Shown here: one piece after another, positions 29,576 through 39,362 of the stretch
How positions within the stretch are numbered: position 1 is the stretch's first letter
Layout: the number at the start of each line of letters is the position of its first letter
NCBI RefSeq assembly: GCF_020880415.1
Contig: NZ_JAJIUJ010000020.1
Span: 77,352 to 129,071, forward strand
Direction of reading: 5' to 3'
Length of the DNA: 51,720 nt
Source: Xanthomonas euvesicatoria pv. euvesicatoria
GTDB taxonomy: Bacteria > Pseudomonadota > Gammaproteobacteria > Xanthomonadales > Xanthomonadaceae
Position numbers and translations under genes: made by a program
The notes under the pieces: generated by a model
Seen by the model: the letters and a program-made list of their open reading frames with translations, nothing else
What the model was told of the DNA's origin: nothing
The model's database searches: none

Positions 29576-30351
29576 GCGCCGACCTCCGCCAGCCGCACCC
29601 ACGCCGGCGCATGGTCACTGGGCCGCTCCCAGGTCCGCGGTTCGCGGTCGATGCCCGATTCCACCGCGCGCGTGCGCAACGCGTCCGAGACCAGGGTCAG
29701 GTCGATACGCAAGCCCAGATTGCGGCGGAAACCGGCCTGGCGGTAATCCCACCAACTAAAGTGCTCGGCGTCCTGGTTGTGCAACCGGAATGCGTCGTGC
29801 AAGCCCAGCGCCAGCAGTTTGTCCAACGCGGCGCGCTCGTCGGTCGAGGTGAGGATGTGGTGCTCGTTCCACACCGTTGCATCGTGCACGTCGCGCGCGT
29901 CCGGGGCGATGTTGAAGTCGCCCAGCACCACCAGCTGCGGGTACCGCTGCAGCTCCTGCGCGATCCAGTCGTGCGCTGCGGCGAGCCAGCGCAACTTGTA
30001 GGCGTACTTGTCGGTGCCCACGTCCTGGCCATTGACCACATACAGATTGATGATGCGCACGCCATCCACCGTGGCGGCGATGACGCGCTGCTGCACATCG
30101 TCGAGCCCGGGGATGCCCATCTGCACGTCAACTGCCGGCGAGCGCGACAGGATCGCCACGCCGTTATAGGTTTTCTGCCCGCAGAACACGCTGCGGTAGC
30201 CCAGTGCCGCCAGCGCTGCATCGGGAAACTTGTGGTCTTCCAGCTTGGTTTCCTGGATGCCCACCACATCCGGCGCAAACGCGGCGAGCCACTGTTGCAG
30301 GTGCGGCAGGCGCACATTGAGCGAGTTGACGTTCCAGGAGGCAATCTTCAT
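29572..30351 (-). CDS. xth: Exodeoxyribonuclease III
   Basis: The 259-residue protein begins MKIASWNVNSLNVRLPHL, the classic start of ExoIII. It has the catalytic motifs IQETKLEDHKFP, VVLGDFNIAPDARDVHD, WWDYRQAGFRRNLGLRIDL and RPSDHAPAWVRL (the Ser-Asp-His end motif). It is a Mg-dependent AP endonuclease and 3' exonuclease in base excision repair. It is first in a two-gene unit with the GFA gene. The start at 30351 is preferred because it restores the family N-terminus. Confidence 0.96.
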   Translation of the reverse strand: MKIASWNVNSLNVRLPHLQQWLAAFAPDVVGIQETKLEDHKFPDAALAALGYRSVFCGQKTYNGVAILSRSPAVDVQMGIPGLDDVQQRVIAATVDGVRIINLYVVNGQDVGTDKYAYKLRWLAAAHDWIAQELQRYPQLVVLGDFNIAPDARDVHDATVWNEHHILTSTDERAALDKLLALGLHDAFRLHNQDAEHFSWWDYRQAGFRRNLGLRIDLTLVSDALRTRAVESGIDREPRTWERPSDHAPAWVRLAEVGA

Positions 30352-31044
30352 GGCGCGGACCATGGTTCAAACCACCAATGGTACCGCGCCATGCGTCGCC
30401 CTCAGGACGGTGGAGCCCGGCGTGGCGGAACCGGGCTATTCCGCCACGCGCTGCCGTGCCGTGTGTGGGAAGGCGCGCGTGCCGGCCTGGCGTGCGCGTC
30501 ATCGGCGCCACCCTGCGAGCTGGCGCACTGGATCAGCGCAACTGACGCGCTTGCCGCCGAACGTTGGCGAGCGGCCTGCGCCTACGCGCGGGCGCTGCCG
30601 GTCGGGCGCCGCCGCCGCCCGTGAGCGAAGGCACGAGGCGGGCACCTGCACCGGACAGCCGCCGTCATTCAATCACTTGACGTGAAGCAACCCGCCCGGT
30701 CGAAGTGGATAAGCTGGCCTGACCCCCATGAGACCGCCGGCCATGCCGTCATCCGCCGCAGTCGCGTCGCCACCGCAGTCGCCTGCCTTCCCCGGCCTGA
30801 GCCTTGACGAGCGCGACATGCGCGACCGCCTGCGTCTGGCCGGCCTACTCACCCGTGCCGACCTCAGCCGTGGCACCGGAGTATGCGCGCACCACCGCGA
30901 ACACGCGGCCACCTGGGCCAGGGCCGCGCGGGCATCTCGCACACGTTCCTGGCCGGGCCGCCCCAACAGCGGCGGCATCGCCAAAACGCAGAACGCCGGC
31001 ACTGGGCCGGCGTTCTGCGATCACAGCAACCATCAACCCGTCGA
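30352..31044. other. Long intergenic space without a supported gene
   Basis: These 693 bases upstream of xth and downstream of actP contain several short open frames, but none has domain similarity or a convincing start. Two structures are visible: a perfect 11-base hairpin at 30420-30449 (GCGTGGCGGAA / TTCCGCCACGC) and the actP terminator at 30987-31019. A frame from 30728 (about 107 residues, plus strand) is the longest candidate. I could not support it and left it out as a gene. Confidence 0.6.
30987..31019 (-). terminator. Intrinsic terminator behind actP
   Basis: A perfect 14-base stem (CGCAGAACGCCGGC at 30987-31000 with GCCGGCGTTCTGCG at 31006-31019) and a five-base loop are followed on the minus strand by TTTTGG. 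It lies 26 bases beyond the actP stop. Confidence 0.9.
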
Positions 31045-32772
31045 TCAGTGACCGGAGGCGCCACTGGCACCCAGGCCGGTTTCGGCACGGATCTGCTGCG
31101 CCTTGAAGGCAGCGCGTTCGTTGGCTGCCTGCGGGCTGCGATCCAGCACCGAGAACAACCAGATGCCGACAAAACCAATCGTCATCGAGAACAGCGCCGG
31201 CGAGGTGTACGGGAACGGCGCCGAGCCGGCCGCGTTGCCCAGCGTGTCCACCCACACCGACGGCGACAGGATCGTCAGCACCAGCGAGGAGATCAGGCCG
31301 AGGAAACCACCGGTCACTGCACCACGGGTGGTGCAGTTCTTCCACAGCAACGACAGGATCAGCACCGGGAAGTTGGCCGAGGCGGCGATGGCGAAGGCCA
31401 GCGACACCATGAAGGCAACGTTCTGCTTCTCGAACACGATGCCCAGCAGCACCGCGATCACGCCCAGCACCAGGGTGGTGGCACGCGAGACCTTGAGCTC
31501 CGAACCAGGCGCCGGGTTGCCCTTCTTGATCACCGTGGCATACAGGTCATGCGACACCGCCGAGGCGCCGGACAGGGTCAGGCCGGCCACCACCGCCAGG
31601 ATGGTGGCGAAGGCCACCGCCGAGATGAAGCCCATGAACACGTTGCCGCCCACCGCGTTGCCGACCAGCACCGCCGCCATGTTGGCCGCGCCCTTGCCGC
31701 CGTGGATGGTGCCGGTGGCGACATCGGCGAACTGCGGGTTGGTCAACACCAGTGCGATCGCACCGAAGCCGATGATGAAGATCAGGATGTAGAAGTACCC
31801 GATCCAGGTGGTGGCCCACAGCACCGACTTGCGTGCCTGCTTGGCATCGGGAACGGTGAAGAAGCGCATCAGGATGTGCGGCAGGCCGGCGGTACCGAAC
31901 ATCAGCGCCATGCCGAAGGAAATCGCCGAAATCGGGTCCTTGACGAAACCGCCCGGCCCCATGATCGACAAGCCTGCTTTTGCCGCATCCTCGGGCGAAG
32001 CGCCACCGCTGGCCGCGACCGCGGTTTTCACCCGCACGCCTTCGGCAAACAGCGCCTCGAAGCTGAAGTTGAAATGCCACATGATCGCCACGGCCATGAA
32101 GGTCACGCCGGTCAGCAGCAGCACGGCCTTGATGATCTGCACCCAGGTCGTTGCGGTCATGCCGCCGAACAACACGTAGATCATCATCAGCACGCCGACC
32201 AGGGTCACCGCCACCCAGTAGTCCAGGCCGAACAGCAACTTGATCAGCGCACCGGCACCGACCATCTGTGCGATCAGATAGAACAGCACCACCACCAAGG
32301 TGCCCGACGCCGCAAAGCTGCGGGTCGCTGTGGGCGCGAAGCGGTAACCGGCCACGTCGGCGAAGGTGTACTTGCCGAGGTTGCGCAGGCGTTCGGCCAT
32401 CAGGAAGGTCAGGATGGGCCAGCCGACCAGAAAACCGATCGCATAGATCAGGCCGTCGTAGCCGTTGGCCATCACCGCAGCGGTGATGCCCAGGAACGAG
32501 GCCGCCGACATGAAGTCGCCAGCGATCGCCAGGCCGTTCTGGAAACCGGTGATGCCACCGCCAGCGGTATAGAAGTCGGCGGCCGACTTGGTCTTGGCCG
32601 CCGCCCATTTGGTGATCCACAGGGTGGCCAGCACGAAGAAGCCGAACATGGCAATCGCCACCCAGTTGGTGGGCTGCTTGTCGACCTGGCCCAGGTCGCC
32701 GCCGGCGGCCAGCGCGATGCCGGCAGGCACCAGGCCGGCCAGGATCAGGAGAAGGCGCGAAGTCTTGCTCAT
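31045..32772 (-). CDS. actP: Cation/acetate symporter ActP
   Basis: The 575-residue sodium:solute symporter has an N-terminal signal-like segment and about 13 membrane spans. Family phrases are [70 protein letters not shown] and [18 protein letters not shown]. It imports acetate and short carboxylates with a cation. Its start overlaps the yjcH stop by four bases, and it lies downstream of a porin in the same direction, so outer and inner membrane uptake are linked. It is transcribed away from acs. Confidence 0.95.
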   Translation of the reverse strand: MSKTSRLLLILAGLVPAGIALAAGGDLGQVDKQPTNWVAIAMFGFFVLATLWITKWAAAKTKSAADFYTAGGGITGFQNGLAIAGDFMSAASFLGITAAVMANGYDGLIYAIGFLVGWPILTFLMAERLRNLGKYTFADVAGYRFAPTATRSFAASGTLVVVLFYLIAQMVGAGALIKLLFGLDYWVAVTLVGVLMMIYVLFGGMTATTWVQIIKAVLLLTGVTFMAVAIMWHFNFSFEALFAEGVRVKTAVAASGGASPEDAAKAGLSIMGPGGFVKDPISAISFGMALMFGTAGLPHILMRFFTVPDAKQARKSVLWATTWIGYFYILIFIIGFGAIALVLTNPQFADVATGTIHGGKGAANMAAVLVGNAVGGNVFMGFISAVAFATILAVVAGLTLSGASAVSHDLYATVIKKGNPAPGSELKVSRATTLVLGVIAVLLGIVFEKQNVAFMVSLAFAIAASANFPVLILSLLWKNCTTRGAVTGGFLGLISSLVLTILSPSVWVDTLGNAAGSAPFPYTSPALFSMTIGFVGIWLFSVLDRSPQAANERAAFKAQQIRAETGLGASGASGH

Positions 32773-33086
32773 TTGCGGGCTTCCTCCAGGATCTGCGCGG
32801 TCAGCTGGTCGTAGGTGTTGTTGGCGCGACGCACGTAGATGGCGGTGATGACGATGGTGAACACCATCACTCCGATCGCGATCGGGATGCCGATCGAGGT
32901 CACGCCGGCACCGATCGGCTTGGCGAGGAATTCCTTGTCGAAGGCAATCAGGCCGATGTAGCCGTAATAGGCCAGCAACATCAGTATGGTGAGCGTCCAG
33001 CCCAGCGTGTTGCGCTGACGCTTGAGTGCGTGGTACTTCGGATTGGCATCGATCTTGGCGATCAACGCGTCATTCGAGACGGTCAT
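32769..33086 (-). CDS. yjcH: DUF485 inner-membrane protein YjcH
   Basis: The 105-residue protein has the DUF485 pattern: a basic N-terminus ([19 protein letters not shown]) and two membrane spans, with the family phrase [21 protein letters not shown] between them. It is almost always coupled to actP, as here with an ATGA overlap, and is thought to assist the symporter. Start 33086 follows the consensus N-terminus; an extension to 33119 has no support. Confidence 0.93.
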   Translation of the reverse strand: MTVSNDALIAKIDANPKYHALKRQRNTLGWTLTILMLLAYYGYIGLIAFDKEFLAKPIGAGVTSIGIPIAIGVMVFTIVITAIYVRRANNTYDQLTAQILEEARK

Positions 33087-33172
33087 GGTCTGTCTCCTGG
33101 TAGAGCGCTGGTAAGACATAAGGCGGCGATGCCCGCTCCACCGCAGTGGAGCAGGCCGCCAGTGGCAGAACG

Positions 33173-34555
33173 CTAGAAGCTGTACTTGGTGGTGAACTGC
33201 AGCCGCGAAATGTCGCCGCTGTCGCCGTTTTCGGCTTCGCGACGGCCGTACATCAGCTCGGCGCCCACATCCACCTTCGGCAACGGCGAATAGAACACGT
33301 TGGCGCGAATGCTTTGCTGGGACTTGCTGGCAAGCCCACCGGTATTGGCCAGCGAATGGTCGTAATTCACGCGCGAGTACATGAGGGTGCTGCGCAGCTT
33401 GGCGTTGTAGTCATGGCGCCAGGCCACCCAACCGGCAACCGTGGTGACGGTCTGGATATTGCCGTCGATGTCGATCTCCACATCCGAGCCGTTGCCCAGG
33501 CCCAGATAACGTCCCAGGCCCTCGCCGTAGCTGAGCTGGTAACGCAGATCGTTCTTGGAGTTGATGATCCAGCGGCCGCCGCCGGCGATGGCACCGCCGA
33601 AGTCGGTGTCGTTGGTCAGCGCGCTGCGGGTGCGGTACTGGCGCGCAATGGCCGACAGACCGAAGGTGCCCCAGGTGCCCTTCCAGTTGTAGCGTGCAGT
33701 CAGGTCCGGCATCGCGCCATGGTCCGAGGCCAGGATGGTGTTGCCGCCCTGGTACGGGGTGGTCAGCGTCTCGGGGTTTTCGGCCGACACGCTGAAAGCG
33801 CCGCGGGTGTACCGGATCTGGGTCTGACGGCTGAACAACGCACCGTCGGTCGGCCCGACGATGTCGGCCGCTTCCGGCAGGATGGTGGGATCGATGAAGT
33901 TGGACCAGGTCTGACCGGCCAGCCAGTTGTTCCAGCTCATGTAGGCGTGCCGCAAGGTACCGCCATACAGATTGTTGACCTGGTTGGCCAGCGCGTTGCC
34001 GAAGAAATCCAGTTCGATGAAGGCGGTGAGCTTGTCGCCGTTCTCGGTGACGGTGTCCACGCCCAGATTGAAGCGCGAGAACTTGGCGTGGAAGTCGGTA
34101 TCGGTGCTGGACGCCTGGCCGCCGACCGGCGTCTGCGTCGGGATATACAGGTAACGCCCCACCGCACCCTCAGGCAATGCGCCGTCGCTGGTGCGGGTGG
34201 TCATGAAGTCGGCCTTGATGAAACCACCGTAACGGAACGTTGTCCCCGGCAACGCGTTCGGCGTGATGCTGGTCAGCTGGATCGGCTTCTTGCCGGCCGG
34301 CACCGCCGGTGCAGGCGGCGTCTGCGCCTGCAAGGTGCGCACTTCGGTGACCTGCGTCTGCGTCTGCGCGATCTGGCCCTGCTGCTGTTGCTGCGCAGAC
34401 ACCAGCATCTGGACCTGGCGCTCGAGCTCGGCGATGCGCGCTTCCAGTGCCTTTTCCTTGGACGTCTGGGCGAACGCAGCGCCCGGCAAAATGGTGGCCA
34501 CGAACAAGGCGGCCGCCAACGGATGGCGCACCAGCGGTGCAATACGGTGTTTCAT
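33173..34555 (-). CDS. DcaP-like outer-membrane porin
   Basis: The 460-residue protein has a signal peptide ([29 protein letters not shown]). A short coiled coil rich in Gln follows (residues about 33-75, [19 protein letters not shown]). The rest is a beta-barrel domain ending in a C-terminal Phe (LQFTTKYSF), as required for outer-membrane insertion. The barrel phrases GGFIKADFM and [12 protein letters not shown] fit DcaP-type carboxylate porins. A GGGGAGAGGG ribosome site precedes the start. It is upstream of yjcH-actP on the same strand and faces acs, so it likely brings acetate or other acids across the outer membrane. Confidence 0.87.
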   Translation of the reverse strand: MKHRIAPLVRHPLAAALFVATILPGAAFAQTSKEKALEARIAELERQVQMLVSAQQQQQGQIAQTQTQVTEVRTLQAQTPPAPAVPAGKKPIQLTSITPNALPGTTFRYGGFIKADFMTTRTSDGALPEGAVGRYLYIPTQTPVGGQASSTDTDFHAKFSRFNLGVDTVTENGDKLTAFIELDFFGNALANQVNNLYGGTLRHAYMSWNNWLAGQTWSNFIDPTILPEAADIVGPTDGALFSRQTQIRYTRGAFSVSAENPETLTTPYQGGNTILASDHGAMPDLTARYNWKGTWGTFGLSAIARQYRTRSALTNDTDFGGAIAGGGRWIINSKNDLRYQLSYGEGLGRYLGLGNGSDVEIDIDGNIQTVTTVAGWVAWRHDYNAKLRSTLMYSRVNYDHSLANTGGLASKSQQSIRANVFYSPLPKVDVGAELMYGRREAENGDSGDISRLQFTTKYSF

Positions 34556-34851
34556 GGAACCCTCTCCCCAATGAAGGCCTCGCGCTTGATGGCGATGCTG
34601 TGCGGAGCGTGAGGCAGTCCGCGCTTCGGAGCCTATTCGCCTTTGGTCGTAGCTGCAACGCAGCATTGCGCAAGATGACCGATGGTCGCACCGCAGCACG
34701 CCTGGCATGTGCGTTTGCGCACTCACCCCGGTTACGACCATGGTCTAAGGCGCCGTTGACCGCCGGGACAGAATGGATGCGGCACACTGATTGTCTACCG
34801 AGGGCAGCCGCAACGCCCTCTTCCGACAAGTTCATCGCAAGTGAGGGTGCC
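34556..34851. promoter_or_regulatory. Divergent control region of the acetate genes
   Basis: These 296 bases separate the porin-yjcH-actP unit from acs. The word TGGTCGTA occurs at 34644-34651 and inverted (TACGACCA) at 34733-34740. A one-base variant, TGGTCGCA, sits at 34683-34690. A LuxR-type response regulator gene lies just beyond acs and could bind here. That link is inference. Confidence 0.45.
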
Positions 34852-36795
34852 ATGGCTGATGTTTATCCCGTCGATCCCGCGTTCGCCGCCGATGCGCGCG
34901 TGACGCGCGAGCAGTACGCCGCGCTGTACCGCGAATCGATCGAACACCCCGAACAGTTCTGGGGCAAGGCCGCGCAGCGGCTCGAATGGTTCAAGCAACC
35001 CACCCAGATCAAGGACGTCAGCTACGCGCTGGACGACTTCCATATCCGCTGGTTCGGCGATGGCGAGCTCAACGCCAGCGTCAACTGCCTGGACCGCCAG
35101 CTGGCCACACGCGGCGACAAGACCGCACTGCTGTTCGAACCCGACAGCCCGGATGCGGCCTCCTACCCGGTCACCTACCGCGAGTTGTACGAGCGCGTCT
35201 GCAAGCTGGGCAATGCGCTGCGCAACCTGGGCGTCAAGAAGGGCGACCGGGTCACCATCTATCTGCCGATGATCGTCGACGCCGCTGTGGCCATGCTCGC
35301 CTGCGCGCGTATCGGTGCGGTGCATTCGGTGGTGTTCGGCGGCTTTGCCGCCAACTCGATCGCCGACCGCGTGATCGATTGCCAGAGCAAGCTGATCATC
35401 ACCGCCGATGAAGGCCTGCGCGGCGGCAAGAAGATTCCGCTCAAGGCAAATGTCGATGCAGCGCTGAAGATTCCCGGCACCGATACGGTGGAAACCGTGC
35501 TGGTGGTGCGCCATACCGGTGGCGCAGTGGAGATGCAGGCACCGCGCGATCGCTGGTTCCACGATGTGGTCGACGGCCAGCCGGCCGAGTGCACACCCGA
35601 GCGCATGAACGCCGAAGACCCGCTCTTCATCCTCTACACCTCCGGCTCCACCGGCAAACCCAAGGGCGTGTTGCACACCACCGCCGGCTATCTGTTGTTT
35701 GCCAGCTACACGCATGAAGTGGTGTTCGACCTGCGCGAGGACGACATCTACTGGTGCACCGCCGACGTGGGCTGGGTCACCGGCCACAGCTACATCGTCT
35801 ATGGCCCGCTCGCCAATGGCGCCACCGCGGTGATGTTCGAAGGCGTGCCCAATTACCCGAACGTGTCGCGCTTCTGGGAAGTGATCGACAAGCATCAGGT
35901 CACCATTTTCTACACCGCACCCACCGCGATTCGCGCGCTGATGCGCGACGGTGCGGAACCGGTCAAAAAGACCTCGCGCAAGAGCCTGCGCCTGCTTGGC
36001 AGCGTTGGCGAGCCGATCAATCCGGAAGCCTGGCGCTGGTATTACGAGGTGGTCGGTGACAGCCGTTGCCCGATCGTGGATACGTGGTGGCAGACCGAAA
36101 CCGGCGGCATCCTGATTTCGCCGCTGGCCGGCGCGGTCGATCTCAAACCGGGCTCGGCCACCTTGCCGTTCTTCGGCGTGCAGCCGGCGCTGGTCGATGC
36201 CGAAGGCAAGATTCTGGAAGGCGCCACCGAAGGCAATCTGGTGCTGCTCGATTCCTGGCCGGGCCAGATGCGTAGCGTGTACGGCGACCACCAGCGTTTC
36301 ATCGACACCTACTTCCGCACCTATCCGGGCAGCTACTTCACCGGCGACGGCTGCCGTCGCGATGCCGACGGCTACTACTGGATCACCGGCCGCGTGGACG
36401 ATGTGATCAATGTTTCCGGGCACCGCATCGGCACCGCCGAAGTGGAAAGCGCGCTGGTTTCGCACCCCAAGGTCGCCGAAGCGGCCGTGGTGGGCTTCCC
36501 GCATGACGTCAAGGGCCAGGGCATCTATGCCTACGTCACCCTGATCGCCGGGCAGAGCCCGAGCGAAGACCTGCACAAGGAATTGGTCAGCTGGGTGCGC
36601 AAGGAGATCGGCCCGATCGCCTCGCCCGATCACCTGCAGTGGGCGCCCGGCCTGCCCAAAACCCGCTCGGGCAAGATCATGCGCCGCATCCTGCGCAAGA
36701 TCGCCGAGAACGCGCCCGACCAGCTCGGCGACACCTCCACGCTGGCAGATCCGTCGGTAGTGGATTCGCTGGTCAACGAGCGCCTGGCGCGCTGA
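34852..36795 (+). CDS. acs: Acetyl-CoA synthetase
   Basis: The 647-residue AMP-forming ligase activates acetate to acetyl-CoA through acetyl-AMP. Motifs in order: [19 protein letters not shown] (phosphate loop), [55 protein letters not shown] (hinge) and [15 protein letters not shown], whose Lys is the known acetylation-controlled residue. Length is typical (652 in E. coli). A GAGGGT ribosome site stands before the start. It faces the acetate-uptake genes across a shared control region. Confidence 0.97.
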   Translation: MADVYPVDPAFAADARVTREQYAALYRESIEHPEQFWGKAAQRLEWFKQPTQIKDVSYALDDFHIRWFGDGELNASVNCLDRQLATRGDKTALLFEPDSPDAASYPVTYRELYERVCKLGNALRNLGVKKGDRVTIYLPMIVDAAVAMLACARIGAVHSVVFGGFAANSIADRVIDCQSKLIITADEGLRGGKKIPLKANVDAALKIPGTDTVETVLVVRHTGGAVEMQAPRDRWFHDVVDGQPAECTPERMNAEDPLFILYTSGSTGKPKGVLHTTAGYLLFASYTHEVVFDLREDDIYWCTADVGWVTGHSYIVYGPLANGATAVMFEGVPNYPNVSRFWEVIDKHQVTIFYTAPTAIRALMRDGAEPVKKTSRKSLRLLGSVGEPINPEAWRWYYEVVGDSRCPIVDTWWQTETGGILISPLAGAVDLKPGSATLPFFGVQPALVDAEGKILEGATEGNLVLLDSWPGQMRSVYGDHQRFIDTYFRTYPGSYFTGDGCRRDADGYYWITGRVDDVINVSGHRIGTAEVESALVSHPKVAEAAVVGFPHDVKGQGIYAYVTLIAGQSPSEDLHKELVSWVRKEIGPIASPDHLQWAPGLPKTRSGKIMRRILRKIAENAPDQLGDTSTLADPSVVDSLVNERLAR

Positions 36796-36807
36796 CGCGC
36801 CGAAGGG

Positions 36808-36962
36808 CCGGGATTCGGGATTCGGGATTGGGGATTCGCAGAAGCGGCTTTCCAATCTCTTTCCATTTTCATCTCCGGATCTGCATTGTCGAACAGTAAT
36901 GCGTGCGGGCAGTTACGAATCCCAACATCCCTGCTTTTACGAATCCCCAATCCCAATCCCGG
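36808..36962. repeat. GGGATT-type inverted repeat between acs and the response regulator
   Basis: The left copy (36808-36838) is made of GGGATTCGGGATT-type units. The right copy (36940-36962) is its inverse, CGAATCCCCAATCCC onward. The inner 15 bases pair perfectly, GGGATTGGGGATTCG at 36824-36838 with 36940-36954, enclosing a loop of about 101 bases. GGGATTGGGGATTCG words are widespread in Xanthomonas intergenic DNA. It may act as a transcript-level boundary. Confidence 0.8.
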
Positions 36963-36969
36963 CTCCCCA

Positions 36970-37638
36970 ATGACCACCCTGCTCATCGCCGACGACCATC
37001 CCCTGTTCCGTGAAGCCTTGCGCGGGGCGGTGCAGCGCGTGATGCCGGGGGTCGAACTGTTCGAAGCCGATAACGTGGATGCGCTGTACACGCTGGCCGA
37101 CGCGCAGCCGGACGCCGATTTGCTGTTGATGGATCTCAACATGCCCGGCGCGCAGGGATTCAGCGCGTTGGTGCACATGCGCTCGCTGCACCCGCAATTG
37201 CCGGTGGTGGTGGTCTCCGCACGCGAAGAGCCCACCCTGATGCGACGCGCGATCGACCACGGCGCGTTCGGCTTCATTCCCAAATCCGCCGATTCGGACA
37301 CCATCGGGCGGGCGCTGGCCACCGTGCTCGATGGCGAGCGCTGGATCCCGGCCGAAGCGCAAAACCTGCCGCCGACCGACAGCGAGGAACGCGAGGTTGG
37401 CCAGCGTCTGCGCGATCTCACGCCACAGCAATTTCGCGTGTTGCAGATGCTGGGCGCGGGGCGCCTCAACAAACAGATCGCCTACGACCTGGGCGTATCC
37501 GAAGCCACCATCAAGGCCCATGTCACCGCGATCCTGCGCAAGCTCGGCGTCACCAATCGCACCCAGGCAGTGCTGATGGCCGGCAAGCTCGCCATCGATG
37601 CCGACGGCATCGTGCTGCCGCCGCCGGAAGAAGACTGA
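36970..37638 (+). CDS. LuxR-family response regulator (CrbR/ErdR-like)
   Basis: The 222-residue protein has a receiver domain: acidic pocket LLIADDHPLFREAL, phospho-Asp in LLLMDLNMPG at residue 55, and conserved Ser and Lys in VVVVSAREE and GFIPKSAD. A LuxR-type DNA-binding domain closes it (LTPQQFRVLQMLGAGRLNKQIAYDLGVSEATIKAHVTAILRKLGV, in parts). It follows acs and resembles the regulators that pair with SSS-domain sensor kinases to control acs and actP in other gamma-proteobacteria. No kinase is present in the window, so the partner must be elsewhere. Target assignment is inference. Confidence 0.88.
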   Translation: MTTLLIADDHPLFREALRGAVQRVMPGVELFEADNVDALYTLADAQPDADLLLMDLNMPGAQGFSALVHMRSLHPQLPVVVVSAREEPTLMRRAIDHGAFGFIPKSADSDTIGRALATVLDGERWIPAEAQNLPPTDSEEREVGQRLRDLTPQQFRVLQMLGAGRLNKQIAYDLGVSEATIKAHVTAILRKLGVTNRTQAVLMAGKLAIDADGIVLPPPEED

Positions 37639-37927
37639 CGCGCGCAGGTGTAGGACTGCGTGCGTTGGGATTGATCGGTAACGCTTGGTCGCGTCCGGGT
37701 GCGCTCGTGCCCGTGCTCCCGCCACCTCGGCCGTCATCGGTGGTGGGCAATCGACGGACGTGCCATGCAACGCAGCGTGGCACCAACGTAGGAGCGCACC
37801 TGAGCACGATGCGTGTTCTCGGCAACGCTTCATTTGCAGAAGACAACCGATGCGCGTTGGCGCATACGATCGTGGTGAGCGTTGCAAGACGCTTCGTCGC
37901 GCCCGGCTGCCCTGCTGCTTGTCCGGT
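37639..37927. other. Intergenic space with a REP-like word
   Basis: These 289 bases between the response regulator and the convergent DUF4424 gene hold no gene I can support. A 26-base word at 37788-37813 is nearly the same as that at 205-230. Confidence 0.5.
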
Positions 37928-38836
37928 TTATTCCGGTGCGCGCACGAACAACACGTTCAAATCGCGCATCGGCACGAAGTTGGCCTGCTTGAACTGGAAG
38001 GTCAGCGGGTCGATCTTTTTCAGTTCGCCGTCGAAACACAGGCTCAGGATGTCGCTGGCCGCCTGCTTGCGGATGGTCAGCTGGAAGTCCTTGATCGGGC
38101 CGTTCCAGTTCTTGCCGGTCGTGAGCACGTAGCGCAGGTTGGTCCATCCCAACCCGTACTTGCCCTTACGACGCTGCATGCTGACCTTGGTCGCCGGTTC
38201 GATGCAGGTGTCTTTTGCATACGCCTTCAGCAAATAGCTGCTGGGCTGCGGGACGCCGGTAGACAGGCTGGGTGTATAGGTGTGGCGGATCTGCACGCTT
38301 GCCTTGGCAGGAAATTTCCGCTGCCAGACGAAGTAGGCGTTGAGCGTGAAACGCGGTTGCCCATCGCCATCGACCCAGCGCGCGGGCAGCGGCTTGCGCC
38401 CCTTCGGGGGCGTGGCCGATTCGGTGAACGCGGCAACATCATCCTGGGTCCAGCCGGTGGCGGCGAACGCGGTGGAGATGTCACTACCGTCATCCAGCAG
38501 CACTACCAGCTTGCGCGTGGTGGCAACCGGTTTGCCGTCGGCCCAGAGCTTGAAATCGCTCAGCGCATTATGGTCGGCCATGCCAAAGTACATCGGCGGC
38601 ATCGGGAAGGCCACTGGCACGCTCAGGTCGCGCTCGCTGGTGTTGGTGAACACATAGTCCACTTGCACGCGTTCTTCGCTGAGCAATAGCGCTTCGCGGT
38701 CCATACTGATGTCGGGCTGATGCAGCAGGCGGATGGTGCCATTGTCGTCGCCGAAACTGCTGTCATTGGCCTGTGCAGCACTGCAGGCACACAGTGCCAG
38801 CACACATAGCCAGACGGAAAACGCCATTGCGCGCAT
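37928..38836 (-). CDS. DUF4424-family exported protein
   Basis: The 302-residue protein starts MRAMAFSVWLCVLALCACSAAQA, a signal peptide. It continues NDSSFGDDNGTIRLLHQPDISMDREALLLSEERVQVDYVF and DLSVPVAFPMPPM, the pattern of DUF4424 proteins (a periplasmic beta-sandwich of unknown role). The YAKDTCIEPATK and LSLCFDGELKKIDPLTF segments carry single cysteines. It diverges from the thioredoxin-like/Cys-rich peptide unit. I chose 38836; 38827 is an alternative. Confidence 0.82.
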   Translation of the reverse strand: MRAMAFSVWLCVLALCACSAAQANDSSFGDDNGTIRLLHQPDISMDREALLLSEERVQVDYVFTNTSERDLSVPVAFPMPPMYFGMADHNALSDFKLWADGKPVATTRKLVVLLDDGSDISTAFAATGWTQDDVAAFTESATPPKGRKPLPARWVDGDGQPRFTLNAYFVWQRKFPAKASVQIRHTYTPSLSTGVPQPSSYLLKAYAKDTCIEPATKVSMQRRKGKYGLGWTNLRYVLTTGKNWNGPIKDFQLTIRKQAASDILSLCFDGELKKIDPLTFQFKQANFVPMRDLNVLFVRAPE

Positions 38837-39046
38837 GAGGTGATCCTTGAAAGGCCGGCGTACCCGCGCGCCGGGCCGCACAGCATGCCACGCGCGGGCT
38901 CGACCGAATGGTGGGCAGCGCGTCGCGCGACGCGTGCGGCAATGGCGCAGGGTCTGATGTGTTTGTGGTGCTGTCGTGCTTGCTGGTGGCGTTGGCCTGG
39001 CCTACGGATCAGCCTGCACGCGAGGCGACGCACCTCGACCGTCCGC

Positions 39047-39319
39047 ATGCGCTCGCTCGCCTTGGTGGCGGCGTTGCTGTGGGGCCCGCTTAGCGTGCTG
39101 GGTGATTTGAACGCGCCAGTGCGCTCGCACCGTCATCCGGCCTTCCCTACGCGTGCCACGCCAATGCCGCAGGCACGCTTCCATGGCGCGCTGATTGCGC
39201 AAATGCCAATCGCGACACCACGCGTCAGTGACAAGCCCAAGCGCGGGGGCGTGATCGCATCCACAACCGCAGACCGTGCGACATCGCAGTTGTCGATATC
39301 ACCATTGACCATGAGCTGA
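39047..39319 (+). CDS. Possible small exported protein (weak)
   Basis: A frame of 90 residues starts MRSLALVAALLWGPLSVLG, which looks like a signal peptide. A basic, Pro- and Thr-rich tail follows with no recognised domain. It lies in the 526-base space between the DUF4424 and thioredoxin-like genes and ends 43 bases before the latter, in the same direction. Just upstream another frame encodes a short membrane-like stretch (VFVVLSCLLVALAW). Both could be pieces of one degraded membrane-protein gene. I give it low confidence. Confidence 0.3.
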   Translation: MRSLALVAALLWGPLSVLGDLNAPVRSHRHPAFPTRATPMPQARFHGALIAQMPIATPRVSDKPKRGGVIASTTADRATSQLSISPLTMS

Positions 39320-39362
39320 TGCCTGGGCAAGGCTCGAGCACCAAGGACGCTTTGGAGCTGGC

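Noticed and set aside
30728..31051. 107-residue plus-strand frame as a gene
   Set aside because: It has no ribosome site or domain, and its end runs through the actP terminator stem.
30883..32814. Long plus-strand open frame opposite actP
   Set aside because: It is the mirror of a clear symporter gene and crosses the actP terminator.
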